A stretch of 64,000 nucleotides of DNA from Bog-473 sp963744935 (GTDB lineage Bacteria; Actinomycetota; Acidimicrobiia; Acidimicrobiales; RAAP-2): positions 1 through 64,000 of the forward strand of contig CAVUVM010000009.1 of NCBI GenBank assembly GCA_963744935.1. Reading direction: 5' to 3'. Position numbers and translations under genes: made by a program. Positions 42,903-52,078 of this stretch are shown one piece after another; the stretch's first letter is position 1, and every line of letters starts with the position of its first letter. The notes beneath the pieces were generated by a model that did no database searches, was not told where the DNA came from, and saw only the letters and a program-made list of their open reading frames with translations.

Positions 42903-44127
42903 CGGCAAAACCTCTTGCTCACCGCGAGTCGTCGGGCCGCTATCGTCGCGCTGCGCTCCTCGGGGGTGACGCGGCGGGTGCTCGATGGCAGGGCGCCGTC
43001 GACGTCCGCGAACTTCACGACGCGGGCGGACGGTACCGGCGCCGACTCGGTCCGCACGCAGCGGAGGATCACGGGCCCGGCGCTGTGGCCGGCGGTGTCA
43101 AGCCAGTTGGCGACCCCGGGGTCGTGGTGAGCCACCACGGCGCGAACCAACCCGTCGTCGTCGATCGCGCTTTGGTGCCCGTTCAGTGAGCTCTGATGAC
43201 GGGCATAGTCGATGGTCTCCCACCACGGGTTCCCGAGCGAGAAGCTCCAGTACAGGCCCTGGGGGGCGCGACCTCGAGGATCAAGGCCTCGTCCCTGTCG
43301 AGTTGCCACGAGCCGATCACGGGTCGGTTCTCCGCCGCAGCTCCCATAGCGGTTCCGTCGAGCGGAGGCAGGAAGGTGTTGGGAGCGTCCGGACGCGAGA
43401 ACTGCAAGAAGAACTCCAAGTTGGCGACGACGAAGTCACCCAGGGCGACCAGTTGACGCGCCGCGACCGCTCGAGGGTCCTCGGCCGGGCGCCCCGCTCG
43501 CTCGCTGGTTCCGCCAATGCGCTCGATGGAGAGCGACGAGGCCACCTCGGTGTCCCAGTCGTAGAAGAAGTGCCGCACGACCAGCGTTGTCGCGTTGTCG
43601 GCGATGGGAAGCCAGTTGCCCTCGTGGGACTCCTCCGACAGGATCAGGTCGACTTCGCCTCCGGGCCCCAAGTCCAGCTCGTCGAGGAGGACGTTGGCGG
43701 ATGAGGCCATGCCCGCCATCGACTGCAGTCCGACGTAGCGCGCGGTGCCGCGGTTGCCCCACAGGTGATACGTGTCGCCGCCGCGCAGTGGTGCACCGGC
43801 GTAGATGCAGTCGGGGCAATCCATGCCCCACTTGTACACGTTGTCGACGTTGGAGGGCTTGACGGCCAAGACGGGGTCGACCTCAGCCCGAAGGCCCTGG
43901 TCGATGCCGATGCCGAGCAGCCCGAGCAGGTGCCTGAACCCCGTCGCCATATCCACCGGGTCCCGGGGGACGTCATCAGACAGCACGATGTCGGAAGCCT
44001 TTTGCAGCGCCTGGAGCAAGTGGGACCACGCGCGGCCTGAGGTGAGATCATCCGCGGTGGCATCTCCGGCGCGGGCCGCCTCGCTCACCGAGTGGGGCAT
44101 CCAGGACGGGTTGACGAATGCCATCAA
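42899..44127 (-). pseudogene. DUF1214 domain protein, one-base frameshift
   Basis: About 408 codons: MAFVNPSWMPHSVSEAARAG, KPSNVDNVYKWGMDCPDCIY, GNRGTARYVGLQSMAGMASS and ALILEVAPP in one frame, then GLYWSFSLGNPWWETIDYAR to RLAVSKRFCR in another. The break is at a run of six G (about 43261-43266) where seven would keep the frame, so a sequencing deletion is likely and the gene may be intact in the organism. Its stop overlaps the sulfotransferase start (ATGA). The function of DUF1214 proteins is unknown. Confidence 0.78.
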
Positions 44128-44354
44128 GCGCTCCCCGAACGTGTGTCAACGACTGCTAGCACCCACATGTCCGACCCCCGACCCCACTGACCCCACTTGG
44201 CCGGGCCATGCTTGCGCGCTGCGCGCAGGCCGTCAACCCGGTCAGTCGAGACTCGGCCGGTGGATACACTGCGGCAAGGGTCCCCGCGTGTAGCTTGTGG
44301 CGGGAAGGGGCAGGGTGTGCCACAGCGGGCGGTCACAGGGCGAATTGAACACGC

Positions 44355-45629
44355 ATGATCGAAGGCGCGATCCCGACACTCGTCCTAATCGGAATTGCAG
44401 CTGTTCTCGCGCCGATCATCGCCGAGTGGACCAGGAAGTACCTGCCGGTCCCCGAAGTGGTCATCCAGATCATTCTGGGAATCGTCATTGGGCCCTTTGT
44501 GCTCAACATCGCCCGCTCCAACAGCATCATCACGGCGCTATCCGACTTCGGGCTGACCTTCTTGATGTTCCTCGCAGGGACGGAGTTGGATCTTGCCGTC
44601 CTGCGCCAGGGGCACCCGGGGCGGGCCGCTGCCTCGTGGGGCGTGTCAGTGGTCATTGCGCTGGGTTTCGGCGCCCTGCTGCACGGGACGGGGCTTGTTG
44701 TCGACTCGGTGGTGGTCGCGTTGTGCCTCACGACGACGGCGCTGGGCACACTGCTGCCGATCGTGCGCGATGCGGGAGTTCTGCGCACGCCCTTAGGACC
44801 GTCGATGCTCTCGGTCGGGGCCATCGGCGAGTTCGGGCCCATCGTGGCCGTTGCAGTGCTGCTGACGAACCGCGACGCCCGGTTGACCTTCGTCCTGCTC
44901 ATCCTCTTTGTTGCCATCGCCGTCGTGGCGGCCCTGTTGGCCGTCCAAGCACGACCTCCTGGCTTCGTCGCTCTGATGCGCCGGCACTTGGACACCACCT
45001 CACAGCTGCCCGTGCGAATTTGCGTCCTCCTCGTAATCCTCCTCGTCTATCTCGCGATCAAGCTCAGCCTCGACGTCTTGTTGGGGGCGTTCGCCGCGGG
45101 AGTCGTCGTGCGGCTCTTCATCAAGGGAGAGGACAGCCAAACGGTCGAGAGCAAGCTCGAGGCGATTGGGTTCGGATTTCTCATTCCCGTCTTCTTCATT
45201 GAGAGTGGCATCAACTTCGACCTGGGGTCGCTGATCCATCGTCCCCACGTGCTGCTCCTCGTTCCGATGTTCACCGCCATCTTCTTGGTCACGCGCGGTC
45301 TTCCGACTTGGGCGTTCTTCCGCGGGGCCATCTCCAGGGTGGAGGCCCGTAGTTTGGCCCTCCTTTCGGCGGCCGGGTTGCCCATCATCGTCGTCATCAC
45401 CACGCTGGGAGTCGATGAGCACCGCATGAAGCCAGAGAATGCGGCCGCCCTTGTCGCGGCCGGGATCTTGTCGGTCCTCATCTATCCGCTGATCGGGCTT
45501 CGGTGGCTGGGCCTGGGATCCGCGGGGGCAGAACGAGCCGAGGGAGCCGACGGCGCCGAAGGAGCCGGCACGGCGGACAAGTCGGGTCCACCGAGTCCGT
45601 CCGAACTCGCAGGTGAGGATGACCCGTGA
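44355..45629 (+). CDS. cation:proton antiporter (CPA2 type)
   Basis: 424 residues with about 12 transmembrane helices. LPVPEVVIQIILGIVIGPFV, FGLTFLMFLAGTELDLAVLR (with the TELD pattern of the transport core) and VGAIGEFGPIVAVAVLL, then IPVFFIESGINFDLGSLIHR match the Na+/H+ exchanger fold. The last 40 residues are an Ala/Glu/Gly-rich cytoplasmic tail (RAEGADGAEGAGTADKSG). ATG 44355 fits the first helix. It works in pH or cation homeostasis. Confidence 0.87.
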   Translation: MIEGAIPTLVLIGIAAVLAPIIAEWTRKYLPVPEVVIQIILGIVIGPFVLNIARSNSIITALSDFGLTFLMFLAGTELDLAVLRQGHPGRAAASWGVSVVIALGFGALLHGTGLVVDSVVVALCLTTTALGTLLPIVRDAGVLRTPLGPSMLSVGAIGEFGPIVAVAVLLTNRDARLTFVLLILFVAIAVVAALLAVQARPPGFVALMRRHLDTTSQLPVRICVLLVILLVYLAIKLSLDVLLGAFAAGVVVRLFIKGEDSQTVESKLEAIGFGFLIPVFFIESGINFDLGSLIHRPHVLLLVPMFTAIFLVTRGLPTWAFFRGAISRVEARSLALLSAAGLPIIVVITTLGVDEHRMKPENAAALVAAGILSVLIYPLIGLRWLGLGSAGAERAEGADGAEGAGTADKSGPPSPSELAGEDDP

Positions 45630-45743
45630 CGACCGCCCGCCCGCGGCGTCGCTTCCCGATCCCCATCCCGGGACCTGGCTGACGCTGGCACGCCGGCGAG
45701 CGCGGTGAGAGCCTGTTCATAAGACCGGAGGAGGAGGCTCGCC

Positions 45744-46199
45744 GTGCTGCTGAATGGGTTCAATCACGTGGCCATCCTGACCAAGGACACGCAGCGCTTC
45801 GTGAACTTTTACCGCGACGTCTTCGATGCGGAAGTGATCGGTCAAGACCGGATGGGGGACGAGGGCACCCTCACCTTCGTCCGCGTCGGCGAGTGCGCGG
45901 AGATCAACCTCTTCGAGGTCCGTGGGAATCACGAGTCGGAACGCCAGACTCCCATGCTCGGGCGAGGGCGGATCGACCACATCGGCTTGCAGGCAGAGTC
46001 GATCGATTCCTTCGAGGAGGCTCGCCGTCGACTGATCGCTCTCGGTGCCGCCGACGAATTCGTCACTGACTTCGGGCCGGTCCTCTCCCTGTTCTTCCGC
46101 GACCCCGACGGGCTCGAGGGCGAGGTATGTGTCGTCAATCCCGACGCGCAACCGGGAGTCATGAACCCACCGGGGACTCCAGCGGCTCGATACAGCTGA
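45744..46199 (+). CDS. VOC family (glyoxalase/bleomycin resistance-type) protein
   Basis: 151 residues. NGFNHVAILTKDTQRFVNFY carries the first metal-ligand His; GRGRIDHIGLQAESIDSFEE the second; FFRDPDGLEGEVCVVN the Glu. Both beta-alpha-beta-beta-beta modules are present. GTG 45744 follows GAGGAGG with six bases between. It is probably a metal-dependent lyase or dioxygenase-like enzyme, and the substrate is unknown. Confidence 0.85.
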   Translation: MLLNGFNHVAILTKDTQRFVNFYRDVFDAEVIGQDRMGDEGTLTFVRVGECAEINLFEVRGNHESERQTPMLGRGRIDHIGLQAESIDSFEEARRRLIALGAADEFVTDFGPVLSLFFRDPDGLEGEVCVVNPDAQPGVMNPPGTPAARYS

Positions 46200-46263
46200 G
46201 CGCCACCGACCATCCGAGCTCGGGTCAGGAAGCTGTCGGCCTGGGCGGGACGACCCGTAGGCG

Positions 46264-47739
46264 TCACGTCTCGGCGGTGCCGGTGAACATGCTCGGATGG
46301 GGACGCGCGGGTGGCGTGCGGAAGAACGGCCGGACGTGCGTGTCCATGATCTCCTCGACCACGTGAGCTGACTGGGGGTCAGACGCCAGGTTGGTGTCCT
46401 CGTGGGGGTCTTCGTCGAGGTCGAAGAGCTGGCACGGGGAGCATGCGTCCTCGTCGACGACGAGCTTGTAGCGGGCGGTCTCGAACACAGCGAAACCCCA
46501 GTTCTCGCTGACCGTCATCACACGGGATCCCGGTGTGCCCTCGCGCACGGATGCTGCAAGCGATCGTCCTTCGCTGCGCTCCATCGGGGATCCGGCGGCG
46601 ATTTCCCGGACGGTCGCTGGCACATCGAGCTGTTCCACCAGTGAGTCGATCACCAAGCCCTGCCTTCCGCCGGGCGGGCGGATGATCAGGGGCACGCGGA
46701 CTGCAGGCTCGTACAGGACGCATTTGGACATGAGCCCATGGCTTCCCGCCATCTCGCCGTGATCGCTCGTGTAGATGATCCAGGTGTCGTCGAGCATGCC
46801 CGTGCGGGCCAATGCGTCGACCATGAGGCCGACCGCATGGTCGATGACCGAGATGTCGGCCGCATAGGAGCGGCGCATGCCGCGGATGGCGTCATCGGTC
46901 ATGGACTCCGAGTCCGACAGCCAGAGGAAGCCTTTCAGCAGCGCGCCGTATCGGCCCGTGCCTTCGGTGGTGGGACGGGTGGTCGAACCCGGCATCGAGA
47001 TCTCGACGTCGTGATAGCGCTGCACCGCTTCAGCCGGAGCATCCCAAGGGTCATGGGGACCGGGGAAGCCAACGAAGAGGAAGAAGGGTTCGGCTCTGTC
47101 GTACTCCTCGATCCATCGGACCGCCTGCTGCCCGTGCCACGTGTCGACATAGGCGTGCAACGGCAACGGCATCGGAGTCGAGTCCCACATCGGGATGCAT
47201 TTGGAGGCGTTCTGACCGTCCTCGTTTTCGCCCTGGTAGCTCCGGTCGGCGATGTGTTTCTTGTAGGCGTCGAGCAACCCTTCACCGGCCAGGAAGTCCG
47301 TGTAGCGGTTCGGAGTCTTCGGGATGAACTTGTCGCCCGTCTCGAACACCTCGGCGAAGCCGAGCTCCTCGAGCCGACCGGCCATGTCGTCGATGTGCGA
47401 GACCGTGACCTTCTCGTCGCGGTACAGATGTGCCTTGCCCAGGAGAGAGGTGTGGTAGCCCGCGTCGCGCAGCGCCCAGGCGTAGGTCTCGGTATCCGGA
47501 CCGATCTCCTCCCAATTGGTGAAGACGCCGTGGTCGCGCACGTAGCGCTCGGTCATGAACGACGCCCTCGACGGCATGCACAGCGGTCCCTGGCACGAGA
47601 CCCGCGAGAACCGAGCACCCTCGGCGGCCAGTGCGTCGAGCGACGGCGTCAGGACGGTCGGATCGCCGGCGCATCCCATCATGTCCGCCCGGTGTTGATC
47701 CGACATGACGAGCAGGATGTTGGGTGCACGGTGACTCAC
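46264..47739 (-). CDS. sulfatase (type I, formylglycine-dependent)
   Basis: 491 residues from GTG 47739 with AAAGG upstream. NILLVMSDQHRADMMGCAGD holds the metal-binding Asp pair; the active-site signature is GPLCMPSRASFMTERYVRDH, where the Cys of C-X-P-S-R becomes formylglycine. GKAHLYRDE, FVGFPGPHDPWDAP and WIIYTSDHGEMAGSHGLMSK complete the site. No signal peptide is seen, so it is probably cytoplasmic. It hydrolyses sulfate esters (or phosphonates in related choline-sulfatase-like enzymes). It lies 2 kb from a sulfotransferase operon and shares the leftward strand. Confidence 0.88.
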   Translation of the reverse strand: MSHRAPNILLVMSDQHRADMMGCAGDPTVLTPSLDALAAEGARFSRVSCQGPLCMPSRASFMTERYVRDHGVFTNWEEIGPDTETYAWALRDAGYHTSLLGKAHLYRDEKVTVSHIDDMAGRLEELGFAEVFETGDKFIPKTPNRYTDFLAGEGLLDAYKKHIADRSYQGENEDGQNASKCIPMWDSTPMPLPLHAYVDTWHGQQAVRWIEEYDRAEPFFLFVGFPGPHDPWDAPAEAVQRYHDVEISMPGSTTRPTTEGTGRYGALLKGFLWLSDSESMTDDAIRGMRRSYAADISVIDHAVGLMVDALARTGMLDDTWIIYTSDHGEMAGSHGLMSKCVLYEPAVRVPLIIRPPGGRQGLVIDSLVEQLDVPATVREIAAGSPMERSEGRSLAASVREGTPGSRVMTVSENWGFAVFETARYKLVVDEDACSPCQLFDLDEDPHEDTNLASDPQSAHVVEEIMDTHVRPFFRTPPARPHPSMFTGTAET

Positions 47740-48025
47740 GAATGGGCCTTTCAGGTCTCGCGCTCCCACATCTGGGCGCCACGGGATCTTCGCATGGATC
47801 TCTTCCCCTGGAGGCAGCCCGGATGGACGTCGCAGACGGCCCCCGACCACGCCAGCGCCCGTGCTCGAGCTGCGCGAATCCGCTGGTCAGCACGCACGCG
47901 CTGCCCCTCTGGGACCTCATCACCGCGTGACGTCGTGGACCGGTGACCGGTGATGGCGGGCCCGGAACGGCCGCGCGTCCGATCGTGACCCGAGGCCGGA
48001 CTAATTTTCCCTGGCAGAGGGGGCT

Positions 48026-51000
48026 GTGGCCGAGGTGATGCGGGACTTCCATCGACGTGGCGGCACGGTACGCCGGCTTATGGCTTGGACGTTGCTCAGC
48101 GCGCCTGTCGCCCTTGTCGCAAGCGTCGCACTCTCCTGTTCCGGAGACGCCGAGGCTGCCCGAGGCGCCGCACCAAAGCTCGAGCAGTTGCCGGGACGGC
48201 AAGGAGTGGTGCCGCCGGGAGCGTCGTTCCTCGGCCCGGCGCCGGCGTCGACCGAGCTGCCGCTGGTCGTTACGCTGCAGCCCCGGGATCCCCAAGGGTT
48301 GGCGGCAGAGGCGCAGGCGGTTTCGGACCCGTCGTCCTCCGAGTACCACCACTTCTTGTCGCCGAGGCAGTTCTCGCAGCGCTATGGGGCCACGAGTGCG
48401 ACGATCAGGCAAGTCACGCAGGATCTCGACGCACAAGGCCTGACGGTCGGCCCAGCTTCGACGACGGGCCTCTCCCTGCCGGTCTCGGGCACGGCGGCGC
48501 ATGTACAGAGCGCATTCTCGACGACGATCGACCGTTATCGGCTGGCCTCTGGGAAGACAGGACTTCACAACCGATCCGTTCCCGAGGTCCCCGCGACGAT
48601 TGCGCCCGCGATCGAAGGTGTCATCGGCCTCGACACCCTCAGTCCGCCCCAACCGACGACGAGCCCGCCCGAGGCAGCCCCGGCTGGGGCAACGGATAGG
48701 GCGGCCGCCTCTGCCGCGTCTCCAGCGCTGGAGCCGGGGCAGCCGTCCCCCGTCACGGGGACGTGCACGTCGGACATCGACTCGGTGAAGACAACGTATG
48801 GCGCACTCGACGCCGACGATCTTGCGCAGGCGTACTCGTTCGATCCGCTCTACGCCGCGGGGGACTACGGCTCGGGAACGACCGTCGCCCTCGTGGAACT
48901 GTCGGGAGCGGGCTACAGCTTGTCGGACATCACGACCTTCGCCAATTGCTACGGCATCACTCTGGGCAACGGGCAGGTCAGCGGTGTGGCCGTCGACGGG
49001 GGCGGGGCGACGGGCCCAAACACCGTGGAAGCAGAATTGGACATCGAGACCGTGCTCTCCCTGGCCCCCCAGGCGAACATCGAGGTCTACGAGGGGGGCG
49101 TCTCGGACGGCATCTACAACGTCTTGAGCCGGATCGTCAGCGACGACTCCGCGAAGATCGTGAGCGCCAGCTGGACCAACGGGTGCGAGTCCTATGTGGG
49201 GCAGTCGCTGCAGAACTCGGAGAATACGCTCCTGCAGGCAGCCGCCGTCGATGGACAGTCCGTCTTCGTCTCCACCGGGGACCAGGGTTCCGAGGGCTGC
49301 AACGTCAACGGCGTCGTCTCCGCGCCCACGGGGTCGGACCCGGTGGCCCAGGTCGTCGATGCGACCACGGGCACCGCGTATGTGGCCAACAAGTCCTCCA
49401 ACTCCGTGAGCGTGGACAGCGAGGGCACCACGAGCAACCCGTCTGATTTCGCTACGTCCGGCTCGGTCACCACCGGCACGAAGCCCGATGCGATCAGCCT
49501 CGACTCGTCGCTCGGAAAGGTGTTCGTGGCCAATGCCACGTCGAGTTCCCTCACGACCTTCGCGACGAGCACCTGTAACCAGACGACCACCTCGGGGTGC
49601 GCGTCGCCCACGCAGATCATGTCGGGCGGTGACTTGTCGAACCCCCGCGCGCTCGCGGCAAACGGGTCCACGCTCTACGTCGGCAACTCCAATGGAACCG
49701 TCGCGGTCTACAACGCCAGCACCAATGCCTACGTGGACACGGTCACGCTCCCGTCCTCGAGCGTGCCGTCCGCGCTCGCCGTCGACACGACAAACGGATT
49801 CGTCTACGTGGCCGACGGCACCAACGACCGGGTCGAGTACTTCGACACCTCGACGTGCAACGCGAGCACGACAACGGGGTGCTCGACAACGCCGGCCAGC
49901 GTGTCGGTGGGGAACGATCCGATGAGCATTGCCGTTGACGCCGCGGCGGGCAGCCTCTTTGTCGCCAATGCCGGGACGGGAGGCGGCATCTCGGTGCTCA
50001 GCCTGACCACACACGCTGTGACCGCCACCATCTCGACCGGGCCGTCGGTCTCGGGACTCGACGGAACCGCCGTCGTACGGTCGGTCGCACTGTCACCGGA
50101 CGGCACGGAGATCCTGGCGGCCCTGGACGGACTCAACTTCCCCGGCGATGTCCTCGCAACGATCGACCCGAACACGCCGTCCATCACCGCCACGGCCAAT
50201 CTCGAGACGGGCACTGACACCTTGGGCGAGTTGACCAGCGACAGCTCGCGTAACTACGTCTGGGTCACCGACGAGAGCGCGGACGACGACGTGGTACAAA
50301 ACCTGAATCTCGCCGTGTCTGACCCCTCGAGCCAGCCGTACGTAACTGCTGTCGGAGGCACCTCGCTGACCGCGCTCGGCCCTGCACCGACCGAGACCAC
50401 GTGGAACGATCAGCTCGACTTCGCCGAGGGTGCGGGCGGGGGTGGGGTCTCGGAGACCTTCTCCATGCCGGCGTACCAGCAACCATTGGGCACGGTGACA
50501 GGCAGCAGCGGGACGCCGTGTGACAACTCGAGCGGCGACTGCCGCGAGATCCCGGACGTATCGGCCGATGCCGACCCGAGCACCGGTTACGTCGTCTACG
50601 ACTCGGTGAACAGCCTGGGGTGGACGGCTATCGGGGGCACGAGCGGGGCCGCCCCCTTGTGGGCAGGTGTGCTCGCCGTTGTCGCGTCGGCGGACGGTAA
50701 CACGGCGGGTTACGGCGCTCTGAATCCGATCTTGTACCAGCTGGCCCAGAAGTCACCGGGCACGTACCTCAATGACGTGACGACCGGGAATAACGACTAC
50801 AACGACACGAACGGCGAACAATTCGAGCGCGATGAGCGGCTACGACATGGCGACGGGATTGGGCACTCCGGTGACATCTGCCATCGCGACCGCCTTGACG
50901 CCGATACCACTCGACGTGGCCGTCTCGGGGACCCAGGCCTACGGCGGGTCACCCGGATTCACCGGCACCGCACCAGACCCCCCCTCCCCGCGGGCGTGAC

Positions 51001-52003
51001 CGGGGTCGACACGACCGGGCTCACATGCAGTGAGGTCGCCCCGTCGACCGCCATTTCCCCGACGATGGCCGGGGGGACATACACCATCGTGCCCGGGTCG
51101 TGCAGCGGCGTGACGTTGAGTGGTTCGGGCGCCAGCGACTACACGGTGGTCTTCACGAGCGCCTCCGGGGACTTCTCCGTCACGGGTGGACCGCCGCCGC
51201 CACCACCGCCGCCCACCCCGCACGGCTATTGGCTCGTCGGCTCCGACGGTGGCATCTTCACGTTCGGCTCCGCCGGCTTCCACGGATCGACGGGCAGCCT
51301 CAAGCTGCAGCGCCCGGTGGTCGGCATCACACCCACGGCGGACGAGGGCGGCTACTGGCTGGTCGCGTCGGACGGTGGCATCTTCGCCTTCGGCGATGCA
51401 GGATTCCATGGCTCCATCCCTGGTCTCGGCCTTGCGCCGGCCGGGTCGGGCCTGCCCCACGCGCTGAACGCGCCGATCGTCGGCATGGTGCCGTCGGCCG
51501 ACGGTGGTGGCTACTTCATGGTCGCTTCGGACGGAGGCGTGTTCGCCTTCGGCGACGCGCGGTTCGAGGGCTCGTGCCCGGGGATCGGGGGGTGTAGTGG
51601 GGCTGCCGTGGCCGTCGTGCCCGACGCCACCGGCCGGGGCTATTGGCTCGTCACCCAGACCGGGGACGTGTACACCTTCGGGGACGCTCCCTACTTCGGT
51701 GCACCCGGACCGCAGGGATCGCCGATCACGGCGGCGGTGCGCACGGCCGACGGGCACGGGTACTACGTCCTCCTGGCCAACGGCACCGTCTACGGCTATG
51801 GGGACGCCGTGTCGCACGGCGGTCCCTCCGGCTCGGTCGGCGGCTTCGATCCCGCCTCGGCGATCTTCACCGACGCCGGCGGCGGTGGGTACTGGGTGGC
51901 TTCAGCCGCGGGAGACGTCTTCACCTATGGCGACGCGCCGAACGACGGGTCCATGGCGGGGTCGCACCTGAACGGGGCCATCATCGCCGGCACCGGTTTC
52001 TGA
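48026..52003 (+). CDS. S53 (sedolisin) peptidase with internal propeller and GYWLV repeats
   Basis: 1325 residues from GTG 48026. N-terminal signal or anchor (LLSAPVALVASVALSCSGDA), then a pro-kumamolisin activation domain (about 60-195; SEYHHFLSPRQFSQRYGA). The S53 domain starts at about 255: EAELDIETVLSLAP (about 334-347) gives the catalytic Glu and Asp, STGDQGSEG (about 417) the oxyanion Asp, and GGTSGAAPLW (about 869) the Ser. Between 440 and 750 lies a YVTN/NHL-like propeller (GTAYVANKSSNSVSV, NGFVYVADGTNDRVEYF). After a poly-Pro linker, five to six GYWLV repeats end the protein. About residues 930-985 are read out of frame: an extra base near 50816 and a missing C in a C7 run near 50975 compensate each other. 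Confidence 0.8.
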   Translation: MAEVMRDFHRRGGTVRRLMAWTLLSAPVALVASVALSCSGDAEAARGAAPKLEQLPGRQGVVPPGASFLGPAPASTELPLVVTLQPRDPQGLAAEAQAVSDPSSSEYHHFLSPRQFSQRYGATSATIRQVTQDLDAQGLTVGPASTTGLSLPVSGTAAHVQSAFSTTIDRYRLASGKTGLHNRSVPEVPATIAPAIEGVIGLDTLSPPQPTTSPPEAAPAGATDRAAASAASPALEPGQPSPVTGTCTSDIDSVKTTYGALDADDLAQAYSFDPLYAAGDYGSGTTVALVELSGAGYSLSDITTFANCYGITLGNGQVSGVAVDGGGATGPNTVEAELDIETVLSLAPQANIEVYEGGVSDGIYNVLSRIVSDDSAKIVSASWTNGCESYVGQSLQNSENTLLQAAAVDGQSVFVSTGDQGSEGCNVNGVVSAPTGSDPVAQVVDATTGTAYVANKSSNSVSVDSEGTTSNPSDFATSGSVTTGTKPDAISLDSSLGKVFVANATSSSLTTFATSTCNQTTTSGCASPTQIMSGGDLSNPRALAANGSTLYVGNSNGTVAVYNASTNAYVDTVTLPSSSVPSALAVDTTNGFVYVADGTNDRVEYFDTSTCNASTTTGCSTTPASVSVGNDPMSIAVDAAAGSLFVANAGTGGGISVLSLTTHAVTATISTGPSVSGLDGTAVVRSVALSPDGTEILAALDGLNFPGDVLATIDPNTPSITATANLETGTDTLGELTSDSSRNYVWVTDESADDDVVQNLNLAVSDPSSQPYVTAVGGTSLTALGPAPTETTWNDQLDFAEGAGGGGVSETFSMPAYQQPLGTVTGSSGTPCDNSSGDCREIPDVSADADPSTGYVVYDSVNSLGWTAIGGTSGAAPLWAGVLAVVASADGNTAGYGALNPILYQLAQKSPGTYLNDVTTGNNDYNDTNGEQFERDERLRHGDGIGHSGDICHRDRLDADTTRRGRLGDPGLRRVTRIHRHRTRPPLPAGVTGVDTTGLTCSEVAPSTAISPTMAGGTYTIVPGSCSGVTLSGSGASDYTVVFTSASGDFSVTGGPPPPPPPPTPHGYWLVGSDGGIFTFGSAGFHGSTGSLKLQRPVVGITPTADEGGYWLVASDGGIFAFGDAGFHGSIPGLGLAPAGSGLPHALNAPIVGMVPSADGGGYFMVASDGGVFAFGDARFEGSCPGIGGCSGAAVAVVPDATGRGYWLVTQTGDVYTFGDAPYFGAPGPQGSPITAAVRTADGHGYYVLLANGTVYGYGDAVSHGGPSGSVGGFDPASAIFTDAGGGGYWVASAAGDVFTYGDAPNDGSMAGSHLNGAIIAGTGF

Positions 52004-52078
52004 GCCGCCAAGACCACGTACCGCCCGGGATCGGGTGCCTGACACGGAGCAGCGCGCAGATCGGGCACACTGGTCGCC

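Noticed and set aside
47282..50014. Very long reverse-strand open frame (910 codons) opposite the S53 peptidase gene
   Set aside because: Its sequence is Arg/Gly-rich with no domain, and it is the high-GC shadow of the peptidase and sulfatase genes on the codon-phase-matched strand.
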